Below are positions 35,144 to 47,491 of a stretch of DNA of 64,000 bases, one piece after another. The stretch covers positions 72,511,494 through 72,575,493 of the forward strand of contig CM042150.1 of NCBI GenBank assembly GCA_023376005.1, given 5' to 3'. A program made the translations under genes and the position numbers. The stretch's first letter is position 1; each line of letters starts with the position of its first letter. The notes beneath the pieces were generated by a model. It ran no database searches. It saw only the letters and a program-made list of their open reading frames with translations, and had not been told where the DNA came from. The stretch is from Doryteuthis pealeii. Lineage: Eukaryota; Mollusca; Cephalopoda; Myopsida; Loliginidae.

Positions 35144-35639
35144 AATTAGTAAAATATTATTGTCTTTTCTTTCCTTCAATTAAACTATAAGTCCAACTAA
35201 AAAATATTCAGGAGTTATTCTGAAACTCCAACACATTTAGAAAAAGTATATTTTAAAAAATCGTTGAAGAGGGGCCTCTGCCCCTTAAGTGGGGGGCTTT
35301 GCTCCCCCAAAAAACTATCAGTAAGTGACTTATTTCTACATGTAACTCTGTATCACTTCTTTAGGACGCAGTCTTACATCCTGTATGTATGTTTATGTTT
35401 TATATATACATTGTACCTTTCATGAGTATGTGTATACCTGTCATGTACGTATTTTCTCCACGTGCTCACTAAATAAATTCTATGATTGTTATTATATATA
35501 ACTTCTTTGTCGGATTAATTTATGTACATATATGTACCCACGTTGGAAGGTTACTTTGAACCTTCTAACAACATATAAGAACTTTCTTATCTTATAAGCG
35601 AAAAAGATCTGTCGAATTCTTTTCAAAGATGAAAACAAA

Positions 35640-36590
35640 ATTCAACCCCAGTTATGTCTCCGAGCATGCCTTGTAACTGTGAAAGAGCAATTCAAGGATG
35701 GGTTTGATGGTAAACTTGAAAATTACCCGGGGTAACATCATTGCAGCTGAAGCTTGATACTACCCCAACGGTGATGGCAATTAGAAGACTACCAATTTTA
35801 ATCTCACCAACCAGCAAAACTCCAGATTGTAATATCAATACCAAGAAGGGCATGGCAACAAGTGGCGGATGATTTCATTGGCCATGGTAGATAGGCACAG
35901 CAATATCAAAGTTGGAGAGTTTCGTAAAAAAGTGGTTGTTCAAACATGTGATTAGTTCACTAGGAAACAGCCAGGCCAATGGTATTGCAGAAGCGACTGT
36001 AAAAAAATTTAAGTGTCTCATGCAAAAGTGCATAACATCTGAAGAATACTCATTCCTAAGTCTGCTGAACCTCCGGAACACACCAACTGAAGGGCTCAAC
36101 ACCAACCCGGCACAAAGACTTATTCGCAGGTCGACAGTTGCAGCCACAAATGCAAAACTAACATCACACTGCCCATACATTGTTGAGGAAGCGTGGAGGA
36201 AGCAAGAGAAGAGGCTAAATCAACACGACATGGACAGGGAATTGAAAAGCCCCCAAAACGGGGACACTGCCATGCCAGATATCAAGGAGAGATTACAGTC
36301 ACAAAGCGACTGACTGGCCGATCCTATGAGATAGAAACTGACAACGGACAGTGATACCGACGCAATAAACAGCTCCGGCATCAAACTACCAAATCCATAC
36401 ACATTCCCAGAACGGTGACTGCCTCCATCGACAGTAGTGCATAAGCAAGTGTTTGAGGAGAACTCCACACCACTGGAAAAATAGCAATAAGAGGGAAACA
36501 GAACTTGAAAAAAGCCAAACAGCAAGCAACATACCCCTGCAAACACGCTCGGGCGACTCATGCATCGGCTAGCCCTATGTAGAAGTAAAA
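35640..36590 (+). pseudogene. gypsy RT-leader and integrase fragment (plus)
   Basis: 35640-35815 shows an RT leader (GFDGKLENYPG, then VMAIRRLPI) in two frames. It is followed, after a deletion of the RT, by an AWQQVADDFI segment at about 35840. 35912-36300 is an open integrase C-terminal part: FKHVISSLGNSQANGIAEA (catalytic Glu), LLNLRNTP and NPAQRLIRRST. LTGRSYEIETDN and YRRN-type motifs lie near 36310-36370. The first two catalytic residues are missing. It ends at a (GA)n tract. Confidence 0.75.
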
Positions 36591-36608
36591 ACAATCTACT
36601 GCTTCCCC

Positions 36609-36611
<3 letters not shown>

Positions 36612-36671
<60 letters not shown>

Positions 36672-36694
36672 GAGACAGAGACAGAGAGAGAGAG
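36612..36694. repeat. (GA)n / (GACA)n microsatellite
   Basis: GA units with GACAGACAGA interruptions in the right half. Confidence 0.95.
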
Positions 36695-36892
36695 AATAAT
36701 ATAAATAAATAAAATAAATCTCACTCCAAAGTTGCCCCTGACTTACATCCTTAATTGTGCTTCCTACTGTGTAGCTCTCCTATTAAGGAAAGAAACAATC
36801 CAGCAATAAAGATACATAACTCTTCGTTTATACGAACGGTACACTAAAGTAATAGTTATTGAAACTTTCTATTAAATTACTGGTGTCTACCT

Positions 36893-37020
36893 ATGATAAT
36901 TAGCATAGAACAAAAACTACAGACGAGTTCACCGTCGTGTCTTTTCTCTCCGACTTTGTGTGCAAGGACATTCCTTTCCGTTATATTTGATGATAAAACT
37001 GTTGTTATTCTTAACGGCTT
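36893..37020 (+). repeat. dispersed repeat A, copy 2
   Basis: Partner of 28190-28330, same orientation. Confidence 0.6.
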
Positions 37021-38260
37021 GTTCTTATAACTGCCAACAACTACGGAAGCTCATTTTCACTAACCTCCCGACCCGTCACAGAAGCCCCGACCAAGTTGCG
37101 TCGATCCCCGGTCTGCAAATCAAAGAAAAACACAACGTGGTCGCAGAAAGCATCGACAGAGCAATTAGCCGGAGACACACGTGGTAGTCACGGAACTAAG
37201 ATAAGTACCGGGTCTAGTACAGAACCACAAATAGAACTCTTTGTACGAGGTTGCAATCATATTTTTACTAAGAATTCTACTAAGAATAAAGTTTATAGGG
37301 GTTGGAAGATTATGTTGTGCCAGTCAACATTCGAAATTCTAGTTTTATCTAGGTCCAAACACTGACCATTGACGCCAAAATACGCAATTACCCCAGTCAA
37401 CTACCCGCACCAATTTTTCTATCCTTTAACTACAATATCTGTACACGCGTTTACAAATTAGATTATCCCATGATCTAGTTGATCATCATGGTAACTTTAT
37501 GATTTTTTTTATTTCTTGGCGATGCCCATCTCTTTTTCAAATAACATGCGGCGTGGCACCAGTAATAGGCGCGGTTTGCCGATGTACATGCTCTATTGTA
37601 ATATTTATTTTTCTTTCAGGGATGTTTACACATTTTTAGAATAAATGATTTTTGTTGGATCAATGCATTAACAACTAAAGGGGAAAACACCGCAACTCTC
37701 AGATGTATTGATCGAATACAACTGACAGCAGAGATTTACATTGTTTACACTTGCACTTTATAATTATAGATGATCTTGTTCGATATCTTACTTGATCAAC
37801 GCTGACACAAAGCGATAATTTATCATTTGAGAAAACTTTAATGAATTTCGAAATGCGTTAAGTAATAAACAAATTTATACCACAGCTTCAAATTCGAAAA
37901 TATTAATTAGTATTTGGTGATCATCAGGAATTCACGATACTCAGATTCTCATATATGAACAATTATAACGTAGTGCACGACGTAATTACGTTATGCACAC
38001 ATGTATCGTTATGTACGAACCACGGCGCTAAGGGAACGCCTCAAACGTATACGGGGGGGGCTTTCGGCACAGTAGTGTTCGGGGTTGTTTGTTTACCGGT
38101 CAGTCAAGAATAAGGCCAACTGCTACAATTTGGGGTGCGGGAAATTTTCAAAATGCGTGGGTCACACGAGGTTTCGCATCACGAGAAGGCTCCCCAATTT
38201 GTTTACACAAACAAATTACTTTTCTCGGTTGGTTTTGGTTTTATGGTTACCACTGGGCAA
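37021..38260. other. no gene recognised
   Basis: Mixed composition. A short GC-richer patch at 37030-37220 and another at 38000-38260 flank the third transposon copy. No motif identified. Confidence 0.4.
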
Positions 38261-40250
38261 TAGGGCAGGTTGATTTTTCACTTTTTGGGGAAATTTAATA
38301 TTGCTTTAAAACTCATTTGATAATTTAATTTTAAAGATCGTCAGGAAAAATATACACAAATACCTCATTTCCACAGGATTTTGCTGACAAACTGACTTCA
38401 AAATTTCATTATTTCAATAATAGATGCAGATAAAATTGATATTTTTCATTAGATACAATAAATGGAAAATATATCCAATGTTTTAAATTTGCATTGTTCA
38501 TTGAACATTGCACTAAAACATCATGCACTATATAAGATGATGTAACAATAGAATTAAATTGTTAAGTGTATTTTCCTTTCGATGAAAATGTAGGTCTTAT
38601 TTGGTGGTACAATGATTTGGATATAATGTGCTTGTGCGTTGCTTCTTGTCCATACACAATCTGTGAAGATTCCATTGTTAATTTAACAGTTCTTTCCATA
38701 ATTTGTGAATGGGCGGGCAAATTTGGAAATTTCAATTCTGTTCCATTCAGTAGATATTCTAGTTCATTCATTCCTTGAAAAACCTTCTGCAAGTGCATAT
38801 TCACAAACCCCACTTTGTGAGAGGGCAAAGTTGACCATTGTATGCCTTTAAAATTAATTGAAGTAATTTTTAAAAATATTTTCATTGGTGGTTTGCTACT
38901 TCTGTAAAAAAATATTGGAAAATTTACCCATTCTTAATTATATTTTTGCGATGTAATTTGAAAACTTATAATTATTCTTGTAAATTGACATAACTAATTA
39001 ATTATGAATAAATGTTTATTTACCTAATGAACAAAATGTTTTTATGGCATCTTCCTTCACCTCCAATTCATCGGACTTCAGCACTGACAACAAAATGTTT
39101 TCCGTAAGCAAAGCAAAAGCATTGTGCTGTAAATTTTTAATGCAACATTCTGAATTTCAGTTGACTTTTGCTTTACTCTCTAAATCATATTAAAGATATA
39201 TACTTGTTGGTTATAGAAATTATTTCCCTTTTTTATTTTGAACCAACTAACTGCATACACTTTAATGACAAATTGGACAATGCCGTATAATTTATCTGAG
39301 AGTTCTGGGGATACGCACTTCTGGTCCATAAGTAAGCACATTAACCTGATGGCTAAAGTTAGCCATCTTGCTTGATTCAGTGGTCCAATCTTCCAAGAAA
39401 CAAATCTAGGTTCACTTTTCCTCGAGAAATGTCTACAACATATTCAAGAAGTAATCGGTGGTCCCCACTTAGATCATCCTGTAGGGGCTAGAACTCTCCT
39501 GTTTCCAGTGGACAGGAAGTAGGGAAAGTAACGTCCCTTGTCCGGTTGAGTGAAGGACCCTCTTTACTGGTTCGGTACCAACGTGTAGGCATCGTAGAAT
39601 CGAGCTCTCGTCGTCAGTTCTCTGTGACTGAAGGAAACCCCTCAGTGAGGGAGCAATAGCTGAACATTCCATCCCCCTCAGTGAGGGAGTAATAGCCGAA
39701 GACTCAACCTGAGCCCCCCCTCCCTCAACGAGGGGGATAAAGAACTGTAAGTACTGTCTCTAAGTACTTGTTATATTGTTGTCTGTTGTGTTTACATGCT
39801 AATAAAATAGGTTATACTTTAAATAGGTACGTGTGCATTTCCTTTGTCATTCTATATACGTTTACCTATATTTGATTCCTCATAGCCTTTAGACAGCTAT
39901 TCCCACAATCCATTGCCTCTGCAGAGAAAGAAAAATTATCCAGAGGGACACTGATAAGTTCAAATTTTACCTTGGGCAAATCATGGTAATTACTTCCACA
40001 AAGTTTCCCGAGAAGATCAATGAAAGTAGTAGGATTTAATGTAGTTCCATTAATTGTTTTAAAGATGCCTCTAAATGGAAGTTAATTTTGATGAAGTGAA
40101 CAGCCAATGATGTGTACCTTCCTTTTTAGTTTTTTCTCCAGAGCTGTCACGATCCCTGCTTCACAACCAGTGTTTATCCTAGTCTTTTCCACCAGAACTG
40201 CCTTGAGAGTATTCACACTATTGTACTCTTCTATAACAGCAGCAACATTC
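38261..40250 (-). mobile_element. third copy of the TAGGG-end transposon, 5'-truncated
   Basis: The plus-strand left edge reads TAGGGCAGGTTGATTTTTC (38261-38279), which is the element's 3' terminus. Minus-strand pieces match the C-terminal exon (38570-38885), the intron with its boundary near 39025, and the C-x2-H segment (40082-40245: TALEKKLKRKVHIIGCSLHQN and the preceding NTGCEAG). Similarity stops near 40250, so the 5' half is missing. A solo LTR lies at 39480-39907. The insertion lies in the host-gene intron between the exons at 33823 and 42675. Confidence 0.75.
39480..39907. mobile_element. solo LTR inside the third transposon copy
   Basis: 428 bp, TGTAGGGGCTAG at one end and CTATTCCCACA at the other (TG...CA, imperfect inverted ends), flanked by ATCC at 39476-39479 and 39908-39911. 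The transposon sequence on both sides (AGATCATCC | ATTGCCTCTG) is continuous once one ATCC is removed, compared with the other copies. No internal coding region remains. Confidence 0.8.
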
Positions 40251-41118
40251 ATAGTCAGCGTCCTGAATGCTAACGGACAGTCCGGAATCTGGAAGCTCAG
40301 CAGCACCATCGTACAACAAGTAGTGATATAGACAATGACAAAAATGATGGCCTTCCGAACTTCTTCAGGCATACAGATGCACTTTTCTCTGTCTTGTTTT
40401 CTTTTGTTGTAGTAGGGTGTTGTGATAGTAACATAACGGTCCTAAGTTGCCCCTTTTGGTTTTACATTGTTGTAAGCGACGAACAAGTTAATCGATAAAC
40501 ATGCCCTAAACGTATAAACATGTTTTACTCATTTCCAACTATCAGTTCTCTATACAATTTATGTAAATCCAATGCAGGGGATAATATTATGGAATCACCT
40601 ACAGTCGAGGAGAAAATTATGGAATGATCTTGGAATTGGCATCCATAAAACAAATAGCAGAAGAAGGCTAGATATTTAAATCTATCTATAGTAAAAATAC
40701 AGTTCTTGAAGTCAAGCAGTGGGCTCTACTTAATAAGTGGCGAGGCATACCTAGATGAAAGGGAACATGGCTCCAACAAAAGAATTGTCAATTGAAATAA
40801 TATCTTTCCAAATATGTAAAATTCATTTTCATACAAAAAAAAAGAAAGAAATTGCACGGGGGATGTACGAAACAAAATCTAACGAAAAAAATAATTAGCT
40901 TTTTCAATTTAGTAAACATTTATTTACAATAAAAGTTTGTCTTTTATTACTTTATATACCGAAAGTTTTATTAAAACCAGATAGTTAGTTTATTTTAGAT
41001 GAGTTTTAGAAGAATTTCCTGTGATCCCCCTTATTAGCAGGTGCGGGAAAATAAGCAACCCTATGTCATGGCAGCCTGAAGTAAACACATACATTTCCCA
41101 AGTCATTTATGATATGGG
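40251..41118. other. no gene recognised
   Basis: Between the truncated transposon copy and the LTR at 41119. 40590-40760 and 41990-42240 look like scraps of a transposase-type coding sequence, but I cannot read a continuous motif. Confidence 0.35.
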
Positions 41119-41910
41119 TGTTATAACAGAAATAAGATATCTCTTATGATTCACAATCCTTATTTCACAATATATCCACTCGCTAACAAAACAAAACAAA
41201 ACGCAAATCACGGACGCCTACCAGCGGAAGTTAACCCAACGGTACCCTAAAACAAAGTGACCAAATTAACACAGTTCTGCGCATAGGCTCGGACTGAGTT
41301 CCGCTTGGAAGGAATTCCTAAACAATAAAAAATAATAATATAAACAGAATCCGGATTTTCGGCCAATGAGAAGCTTTCCCCCCAGAATCATGAAAGGCCT
41401 TTCTGGAGCCTATCTCGTTACTATATAAGTCCGGCATTTGAGGACCAAAGCAGTTGACCGAGGGCTTCCAATCCATTAGTATCGCTGACCGGCAGGCAGG
41501 ATCAAAGAGCCGCTACATCTACCCACTACCACGCTCACCCCACCCGCGTCTACCCAACCCACTCAACCTTGCTTCGACTCTACGCCACCGCCGGCCCGAT
41601 ACCCTACCCTACCCTCACCTGACCCGACCACACCGGGCGAACCCTGAAGTGACTACGACTATCATCAATCTTACCATACGCCTGTCAACTCAAGTCATCA
41701 TATCAACTTACATCCCACCCTATCGATACGAAACTATAACTACTATCACACGCGCCTGCCCCCATTTCACTCACCGGCTTAAGGGGAATATCCTTCTCAA
41801 CTTTTCCGGTTTTTGTTTATTCTAAAATAAACGATTTAATCCAAACTTTCTCGTTTCATTATTTCTTCTTTGCATACCATACGCTTTTAAAGATATCTCA
41901 TTATATATCA
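41119..41910 (+). mobile_element. second LTR of the TGTTATA family (solo)
   Basis: Starts TGTTATAACAG and ends TTATATATCA. It shares with 574-1476 the segments GATATCTCTTATGATTCACAAT, GCGCATAGGCTCGGACT, CCGGATTTTC-CCAATGA, a TATA box (ACTATATAAGTCC near 41425) and AATAAACGATTT (about 41828). Flanks TGGG / TGAG are a possible imperfect 4-bp duplication. An open frame at 41454-41825 lies entirely in the transcribed part of the LTR and is not a gene. Confidence 0.75.
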
Positions 41911-42674
41911 TGAGGTTGCATGTCATTTACGTGACAAAATCAGATGACAATAGTTACCTCAACAATCAATGCACGTATGTACATTGAAATCCTGGATAAT
42001 TTTCTTGAGGTCATTTTTCAGGACGGTACAGTATCTTGTCACAGAGCAAATGGTATAGGCATATAAAATCAATGACATGGCCAGTGAACAGTCCGTGTCT
42101 AAATAAAATTGAAAGTTTATGGTGGAAAATTTAAAAATGGTTTATGAGGGGGCTCCATCTATCTATTAAGAAGATCTATTAACTGTCATTCGGGAAAGTT
42201 GGAACCACTTTGATAAAGAATATTGCTTTGAATTTGTAAAATCCTGAAAAAATTAAGTTTTATCATAAAAGCTCGTAAAGAGAGAACTAAGAATTAATTC
42301 TATCTTTTTTTTTTTGTCAACGAATTCCATAAAACTTTCCTCGATACTGAGTTATTATATCATGGCTTGGAAAAAAAATTATACCATTGACTCAAATAAT
42401 TTAATCTAGTTTGTTTAAAATATATTTTATTGAATGTTCAGAATGTTCGAAATGTTCAACTGTTAAGTGAAAATGTTTTGCGTCTTATCTGTTATTAGTT
42501 TATTTACTGCTAAATAAAAAGAATTCATCTGAAAAGGATTAAAGAAAGGCAAGTAAAAAAAAGCAAAAACAAAATAAAAAAAAACAAAAAAACAAAAAAC
42601 AAAAACAAAACAAAAAACAGTAATATAAAAACATTAGTTATAAGCGAAAAGAAAAGACTTAATTTTGAACTTAC
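41911..42674. other. AT-rich intron DNA
   Basis: Possible mariner-like scrap near 41990-42240 (weak), then A-rich DNA with a CAAAAA-type simple repeat at 42558-42617. No gene. Confidence 0.4.
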
Positions 42675-42805
42675 AATTGTGGAACGAAAACTCAGCCACC
42701 AAATATATTGTCCTTATTAAATGAGGTAAAAAAAATTCCACCGTGGAACCAAAAAGTCGCAACAGTTTGTTGACTTCAGTGTGTTCAAAATCAGTAGGTT
42801 CTTTT
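42675..42805 (-). CDS. RGS9-binding-protein-like gene, second helical exon
   Basis: 131-bp minus-strand exon with acceptor ATCTTTTCAG and donor AATT|GTAAGT. It takes 1 nt to complete the codon left open by the exon at 57486-57655, then has 43 open codons and ends with 1 nt. The peptide includes EVNKLLRLFGSTVEFFLPHL. Its spacing of hydrophobic residues matches the helix in R9AP that follows the LR-x-EL segment (roughly E-x-x-R-L-x-x-x-F-x-x-x-L-x-x-x-x-x-D). The intron upstream is about 14.7 kb and holds the whole 48.9-53.7 kb transposon and several gypsy fragments. No stop or frameshift is seen, which contrasts with the broken ORFs around it. Confidence 0.72.
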
Positions 42806-43430
42806 CTGAAAAGATCATATACCAAAGACAAAAACATCGAAAACCAATAGAGCATCGAAAAATAGAAAGTTCATTGTTAGATAGATATCAATATATAATA
42901 AGTTATGCCATAATCTATAAAAGTTTTTATAGACATTTTTCAAATATCCTGTTTACTAAAATAATGTGTCAATCAATATAAAACGTATAAAAATTATTTG
43001 TTATAAAATCAAAAAGGGCTCAAAAGATTTATAATATTTATTAAAACATAGAAGATGAACCTCCCCCCAATTAAAACATTTTTTAACAAATATTTTTGGT
43101 TGTTTTACAGCATATCAAACCTTTTCGGGTCATTTAATGTTGAAACAATTCATTTTGTTAAACAAAGGATTCCGGTTACGTACAGTACTTGCTGTTGCTT
43201 AAATGGTCACCGAACTAACAAATGAGAGTGTTATAAAATTAAAAAGTTAAATGATAAAGAAAAGGCATAAAGTAGATGAAGGTCTTTTTCTTTCCCCCAA
43301 ATTATTTTACAACCAGCCGGTGAGTTGTTTTGTCAAAACAATTCTTGAAAAAAAAAATTTGGAGTTCACTTGAGCCTATCGGGATAAAAAAAAAAGTTCG
43401 AGAAAAAAGTTCAAGGCGGTAGTCAGAGTC
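42806..43430. other. AT-rich intron DNA
   Basis: Between the host exon at 42675 and the LINE fragment at 43430. Nothing recognised. Confidence 0.5.
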
Positions 43431-43865
43431 AGAGAATAATAATAATAATAATAAATAATAATATTTTTAATCTGCAAGAGAATAATAATTTCATAACAAA
43501 CAAGCGATTACTGACCAAGCAAGAATGATCATAAAGAAGGTGATTTTCTGATCTTGAGATAATAGAAATATGTGGACAGGTAAGTCGAGGTGAATATGCC
43601 CAAGGTGAAATACAAAATGCTGATAAACAAAACATCACTAACGCAATATAAAAATAAGATGTAGAACTAATAAAACAAAACATGACCAAAAAAGGATAGA
43701 TACATTGCCATTCCCAAGAAATCAGGACTGGAATAAAAGTCAAGATAGAAACCGAAAAGCTAAATAAAACATTACAAAACATCCCAGCAGACTACATCAC
43801 CGAATCAAACGACCTAATCTATGCGAGAGCAAAACTATTCAGTGATAAAATTGGTATTCCCTGAA
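43430..43865 (+). pseudogene. LINE 5'-region fragment
   Basis: The segment KTLQNIPADYITESNDLIYARAKL (about 43765-43850) matches in order the ILVNIPINNITDLNNLIYAGAKL segment of the LINE at 58020. Upstream bases also run parallel but are out of frame. It ends abruptly near 43865. Confidence 0.6.
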
Positions 43866-44303
43866 ACTCGAGCTTACCTCCCTAAGTTACTTCCTTTAGA
43901 TCATAGAATAATAAAGTAGGAACTCTGTAGAGTCCTGCAAGTTTCCAGCTCCTATATAAACATTCACTCATGTACCTTACTAACCATGCTATCAGCTATA
44001 ACTGCATTAACTATTTATTTCATACCATCAAACTCCATAATATCACATGTATCGGACATTGGGTTATCTGCCCCTATTAGTTCCTGGAATCACTGGCCAG
44101 GGGCAGACCCCTAAAATTCAGTAGAACAGATCCGACTGGCAAAGGGAGCAGTACTAGCTGATACTAGCAGAAGAATAGAACTACAACGACTTTACCGGAC
44201 AACTTAGAGACATTGCAAAGACCTATACAACTAAGATAAGTGTATTTGAAACTACTTGTATTACCTAAAAATATATCCCCGCCAGGAGAAATTCTCTGGG
44301 AAA

Positions 44304-44614
44304 GTAACAGAAATAAAGTAAAACTAGTAACGTTACAATATGACTGTATTTATGAAGGAAATGTACAAGGCAAATATAGCGTGTATATTTGGGTTAACAG
44401 TTTATTCTGGGTTAGTAATAATGTGTGTTAGAGTATACAATTCTTGTGTAAATATCTTAAAGACATTTACACAAGAATTGTATACTCTAACACACATTAT
44501 TACTAACCCAGAATAAACTGTTAACCCAAATATACACGCTATATTTGCCTTGTACATTTCCTTCATAAATACAGTCATATTGTAACGTTACTAGTTTTAC
44601 TTTATTTCTGTTAC
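44304..44614. repeat. perfect-looking palindrome, 150-bp arms, 11-nt loop
   Basis: 44304-44453 and 44465-44614 are reverse complements with no mismatch that I can see; the loop is ATCTTAAAGAC. The right arm stops one base before a CA that precedes TGGTGTTAGAAGTG, a gypsy-type primer-binding site. The arm is therefore likely an LTR 3' end, duplicated in inverted orientation. Confidence 0.88.
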
Positions 44615-44615
44615 A

Positions 44616-45230
44616 TGGTGTTAGAAGTGATCTATTGAAAATTTTTAAAAGTCAGTGGAAAAAGAAAAAAAAACAACTTTTTTCACTCTTCGGAAAAGGT
44701 GAACGGCCATATCCTGCACACATGCAAAAAAGCGAAATATCTTCAATAATTTGAAAGAGAAAAAGAATTCTTCACAGAATTGTAAGTTTATTTTTTCTTT
44801 CATTTTGTTTAAAATGTCTATGAGACAATTTTTAGCAAATATTTCGCCTCCTGAGAAAATGTCTTTATTAGGAAATGTTGCAAATAACTGACGAAAATTC
44901 AAAAGGATTTTTAAAACTATTCAGTCACCAGTCGAATCTCAAATGAAGTTTATACAGAATATCAAACATCTGTATTCCTAGCAATCATTGGGTAGGAATG
45001 TTTTGATATTTATAAAGAACTATAATTTGATGATGATTCATTAAAAAAATTTGAAGAATTTTCCGTAAGTGAGACGCATGAGTCTTATGAAACATCGTAA
45101 ACAAGAACATTCAGAAAATATAAAGACCTATATAGTTTTTTGCGCCAACTTGCAAAAAACTGCAACTTTCGACAATTAAAAGACAGACTCATTAGGGATC
45201 AATTCGTTGTGGGTGTCAGACAATGCATTT
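44616..45230 (+). pseudogene. gypsy primer-binding site and gag remnant
   Basis: TGGTGTTAGAAGTG at 44616-44629 follows the LTR-like arm. 44834-44900 reads ANISPPEKMSLLGNVANN with an RKFKRIF continuation, the start of a gag of the PPE-x-x-x-x-x-GN-x-A-x-NW type. 45140-45215 reads FLRQLAKNCNFRQLKDRLIRDQFVVGV, the downstream gag helix. Stops and shifts lie between. It is cut at 45232 by the minus-strand LTR. Confidence 0.65.
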
Positions 45231-45232
45231 TT

Positions 45233-45389
45233 TGTCAGACTCTAATGAAATACAGAACACGAAGCAGGAAAAACCTATTTAGGTTTTATTCAGCATATGG
45301 TTAGTTAGTATAAAGAGGGCTTATTTATAAGCATGAACTGTACATTTTACAACGATATGCGGGAGGGGAGGACAGGAATGTTCACCACA
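45233..45389 (-). mobile_element. short LTR of a minus-strand gypsy element
   Basis: On the minus strand TGTGGTGAAC follows directly after a purine tract (GCAGGGGAGAT, 45390-45400), as a 3' LTR follows the polypurine tract. It contains TTATAAATAAG and AATAAAACC and ends TCTGACA. The end point is uncertain because TGTCAGAC occurs at both 45214 and 45233. Confidence 0.45.
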
Positions 45390-45399
45390 ATCTCCCCTG

Positions 45400-47490
45400 C
45401 TACTAGAAATTTGTTAGTGGTAGTTAGTCAATCAACATTCAGAAAAGATCAAATCCTAGTTAGATTTAGCTTTTTTAAAGTATTTTTGCCGATCTAAGAA
45501 AACAGCAAATAATTATTTATACATTAAGCGCTCAGGAGGTTTACACTCTGATCAACGTAAATGAGTTGCAATTTCATTTACTGGCGTAACTGTTGTAGAT
45601 TAAGTCTTGTTAGGCATTGAAGTTTTCTGTTCGGGATCTAATGTCTCAGAGTTTTGAATGGGTGCGACAGAGTCTTGTATTTCAGGAGAACTGTAATAGA
45701 AGTGACAGTGTCTTACCGGGAGCTAAACGCGTTCGCTGTCTCGCGTGTCAACCTACTCTCTGAGAGCCGTTCGCCAAACTGTCATTTTTATACTGCAGAC
45801 TTATTTGCATAAGATGGCAGCAACACATTTTAAAAAACTGGCGACTGGGTGTGGGGAGTCAGTTCTCCTACAGGCTTTGCGTGCGTATTGATTGAACGTA
45901 ACCTGCTAGATCTGTTATGGTCTTTAATTCTTGTGTGTACTGAAGGTTTTGTGTGCTGGTGAGGATAACACAATCCTCATCTAAACTAAGAAATAAGAGA
46001 TTTTGAATTTACGAGATTATTGTAGCAGCTTCATTTTTTTTAGTAAACCGTACAGTTACAAGAACCTTTCCTGGTATTGGAACAAAACATGTTGGAACAG
46101 AACAGCCATTCGAGGATCGACGAGTATAGTTGAATAGCCATTCATAAGAAGTGACATTTGTAACTGTTTGAAAGTAGCGTGCGAATTGAATGTAAAGCTT
46201 TTAGCAAAACATTTTCCCATTGATTTATAGATATGCGTTGTGTTTTGAGTTATTGCTTTTCACAATATGTCTTTATAGCGTTTACACTGCCTATTACCTT
46301 GTAGATTATATGGAACACTAACGCGGCACCATGAAGCTGGGAGGTCCAGAAGAAAGCAGCGGAAACAGGGCGCCGACACATCAACACCTTCGGGGACATC
46401 CTTCGCATGTGACATCTGTGGTCGAGAATGTTTTTCTAGCATTGAACTTTACAGTCATAGTAGGCGCTGTAGCTTCGGGGACACAAAAACTACATTATAG
46501 TCTTCCGAGACTGAAATGCCAATACATATGGAAGTCGAAATTCAAGAGCCCATATAAGTTGACATTAAGCTAAAGCCCCTGTTCGAATGCACGTATATCG
46601 GCATACCGAACGTAATGAAGATTTGGATGAAGTATTTGATAACTATTTGCGACAACATATCAGGACAAGCAAGAGCACAGGGGAAGCGAGAATATTCTTC
46701 TATCACTGTAAATAGAAACCAGTTACGAAAAGAAGATGGCAGGCGTCCTTTGAAATCAACGTTGAATCTCTCAAATTATTTTTTTATTATTTAGTTGCTT
46801 TTATTAGAGGCAAAATGTCAGGTCGGTAAAATCGAAGCTTAGCTTCGGCACATATAGTGCAAGAGACAGATACTCTCTTTACATCTTCCACGGAGAAAGG
46901 AAGATTTCCTGACCTAACAAAATGCACCATTCATATAAACCAGGGTGACAAACAGAGTTGTGCAACTTCTCTAGGATGTCCAAACTTACAGCAGAACAAT
47001 AATCTCTAGATAACGTATCTGCAATAACATTATCTCTTACCGGGCGGTATCGAAACTATAACAGGTGAGTTCAACCCTTCATCTCTGGATTTTATCATTT
47101 TTAAAATCTTCCCAGCATGTTTTGAATCGAGCGTGAATGCAACCGATCTCTGATCAGTAAGTTGAAGAAGTATTTAAAGTCCTCGAAAAGAAAGGTACTG
47201 GTTTATCAGATTGATTTAATGAGGTTGTAATACTGTGGTATGAAGCATCGGTCTCGTTAATAGAGTACACTATTGCGTTTTCCACTTCAGCTATTCGAAG
47301 GCTTCTTCAACAGTCTTGGATAGTAGAGAGCTATTGGCTTGTATGATGTGTGTGTGTGGGGGGGGGTGCACTTTTTCAGAAGACTTGTCAATCCACTGGG
47401 AATAGTAAGAGAACATTCGACGAAGAGAATGTCGCAAGGAAGGGGAAGTTCTTTAAGCGGTCGAAGTCTCTCGGGGTTTGGTTTAATTCT
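45400..47490 (-). pseudogene. gypsy pol, RT end to integrase (minus)
   Basis: Minus strand, many frames. About 47300-47490 has NPERLRPLKELPLP and SQWIDKSSEKV (RT thumb). About 47190-47270 has NETDASYHSITTSLNQSDKPVPFFSR (RNase H with Asp). LTDQRSVAFTLDSKHAGK lies near 47130, HFVRSGNLPFSVEDVK near 46890, FKGRLPSS near 46740 and GMPIYVHSNRG near 46590 (integrase). PYNLQGNRQCKRY sits at 46280-46320. The order is that of a standard Ty3/gypsy pol, ending at the polypurine tract. A plus-strand LINE tail is inserted at about 46320-46560. Confidence 0.72.
46320..46560 (+). pseudogene. LINE C-terminal zinc-finger tail inserted in the integrase
   Basis: Plus-strand frame PSGTSFACDICGRECFSSIELYSHSRRC (C-x2-C at 46408-46419, then H and C). 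This is a single C2H2-like finger of the kind found at the very end of some LINE proteins. It interrupts the minus-strand integrase between its second Asp region and the PYN motif. No upstream RT seen. Confidence 0.5.
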
Positions 47491-47491
47491 A

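Noticed and set aside
35002..35190. Poly-Asn / poly-Ile ORFs
   Set aside because: Translation of an (AAT)n microsatellite.
41454..41825. 123-codon plus-strand ORF
   Set aside because: Lies wholly inside an LTR, downstream of its TATA box. The related LTR at 574-1476 does not keep the frame.
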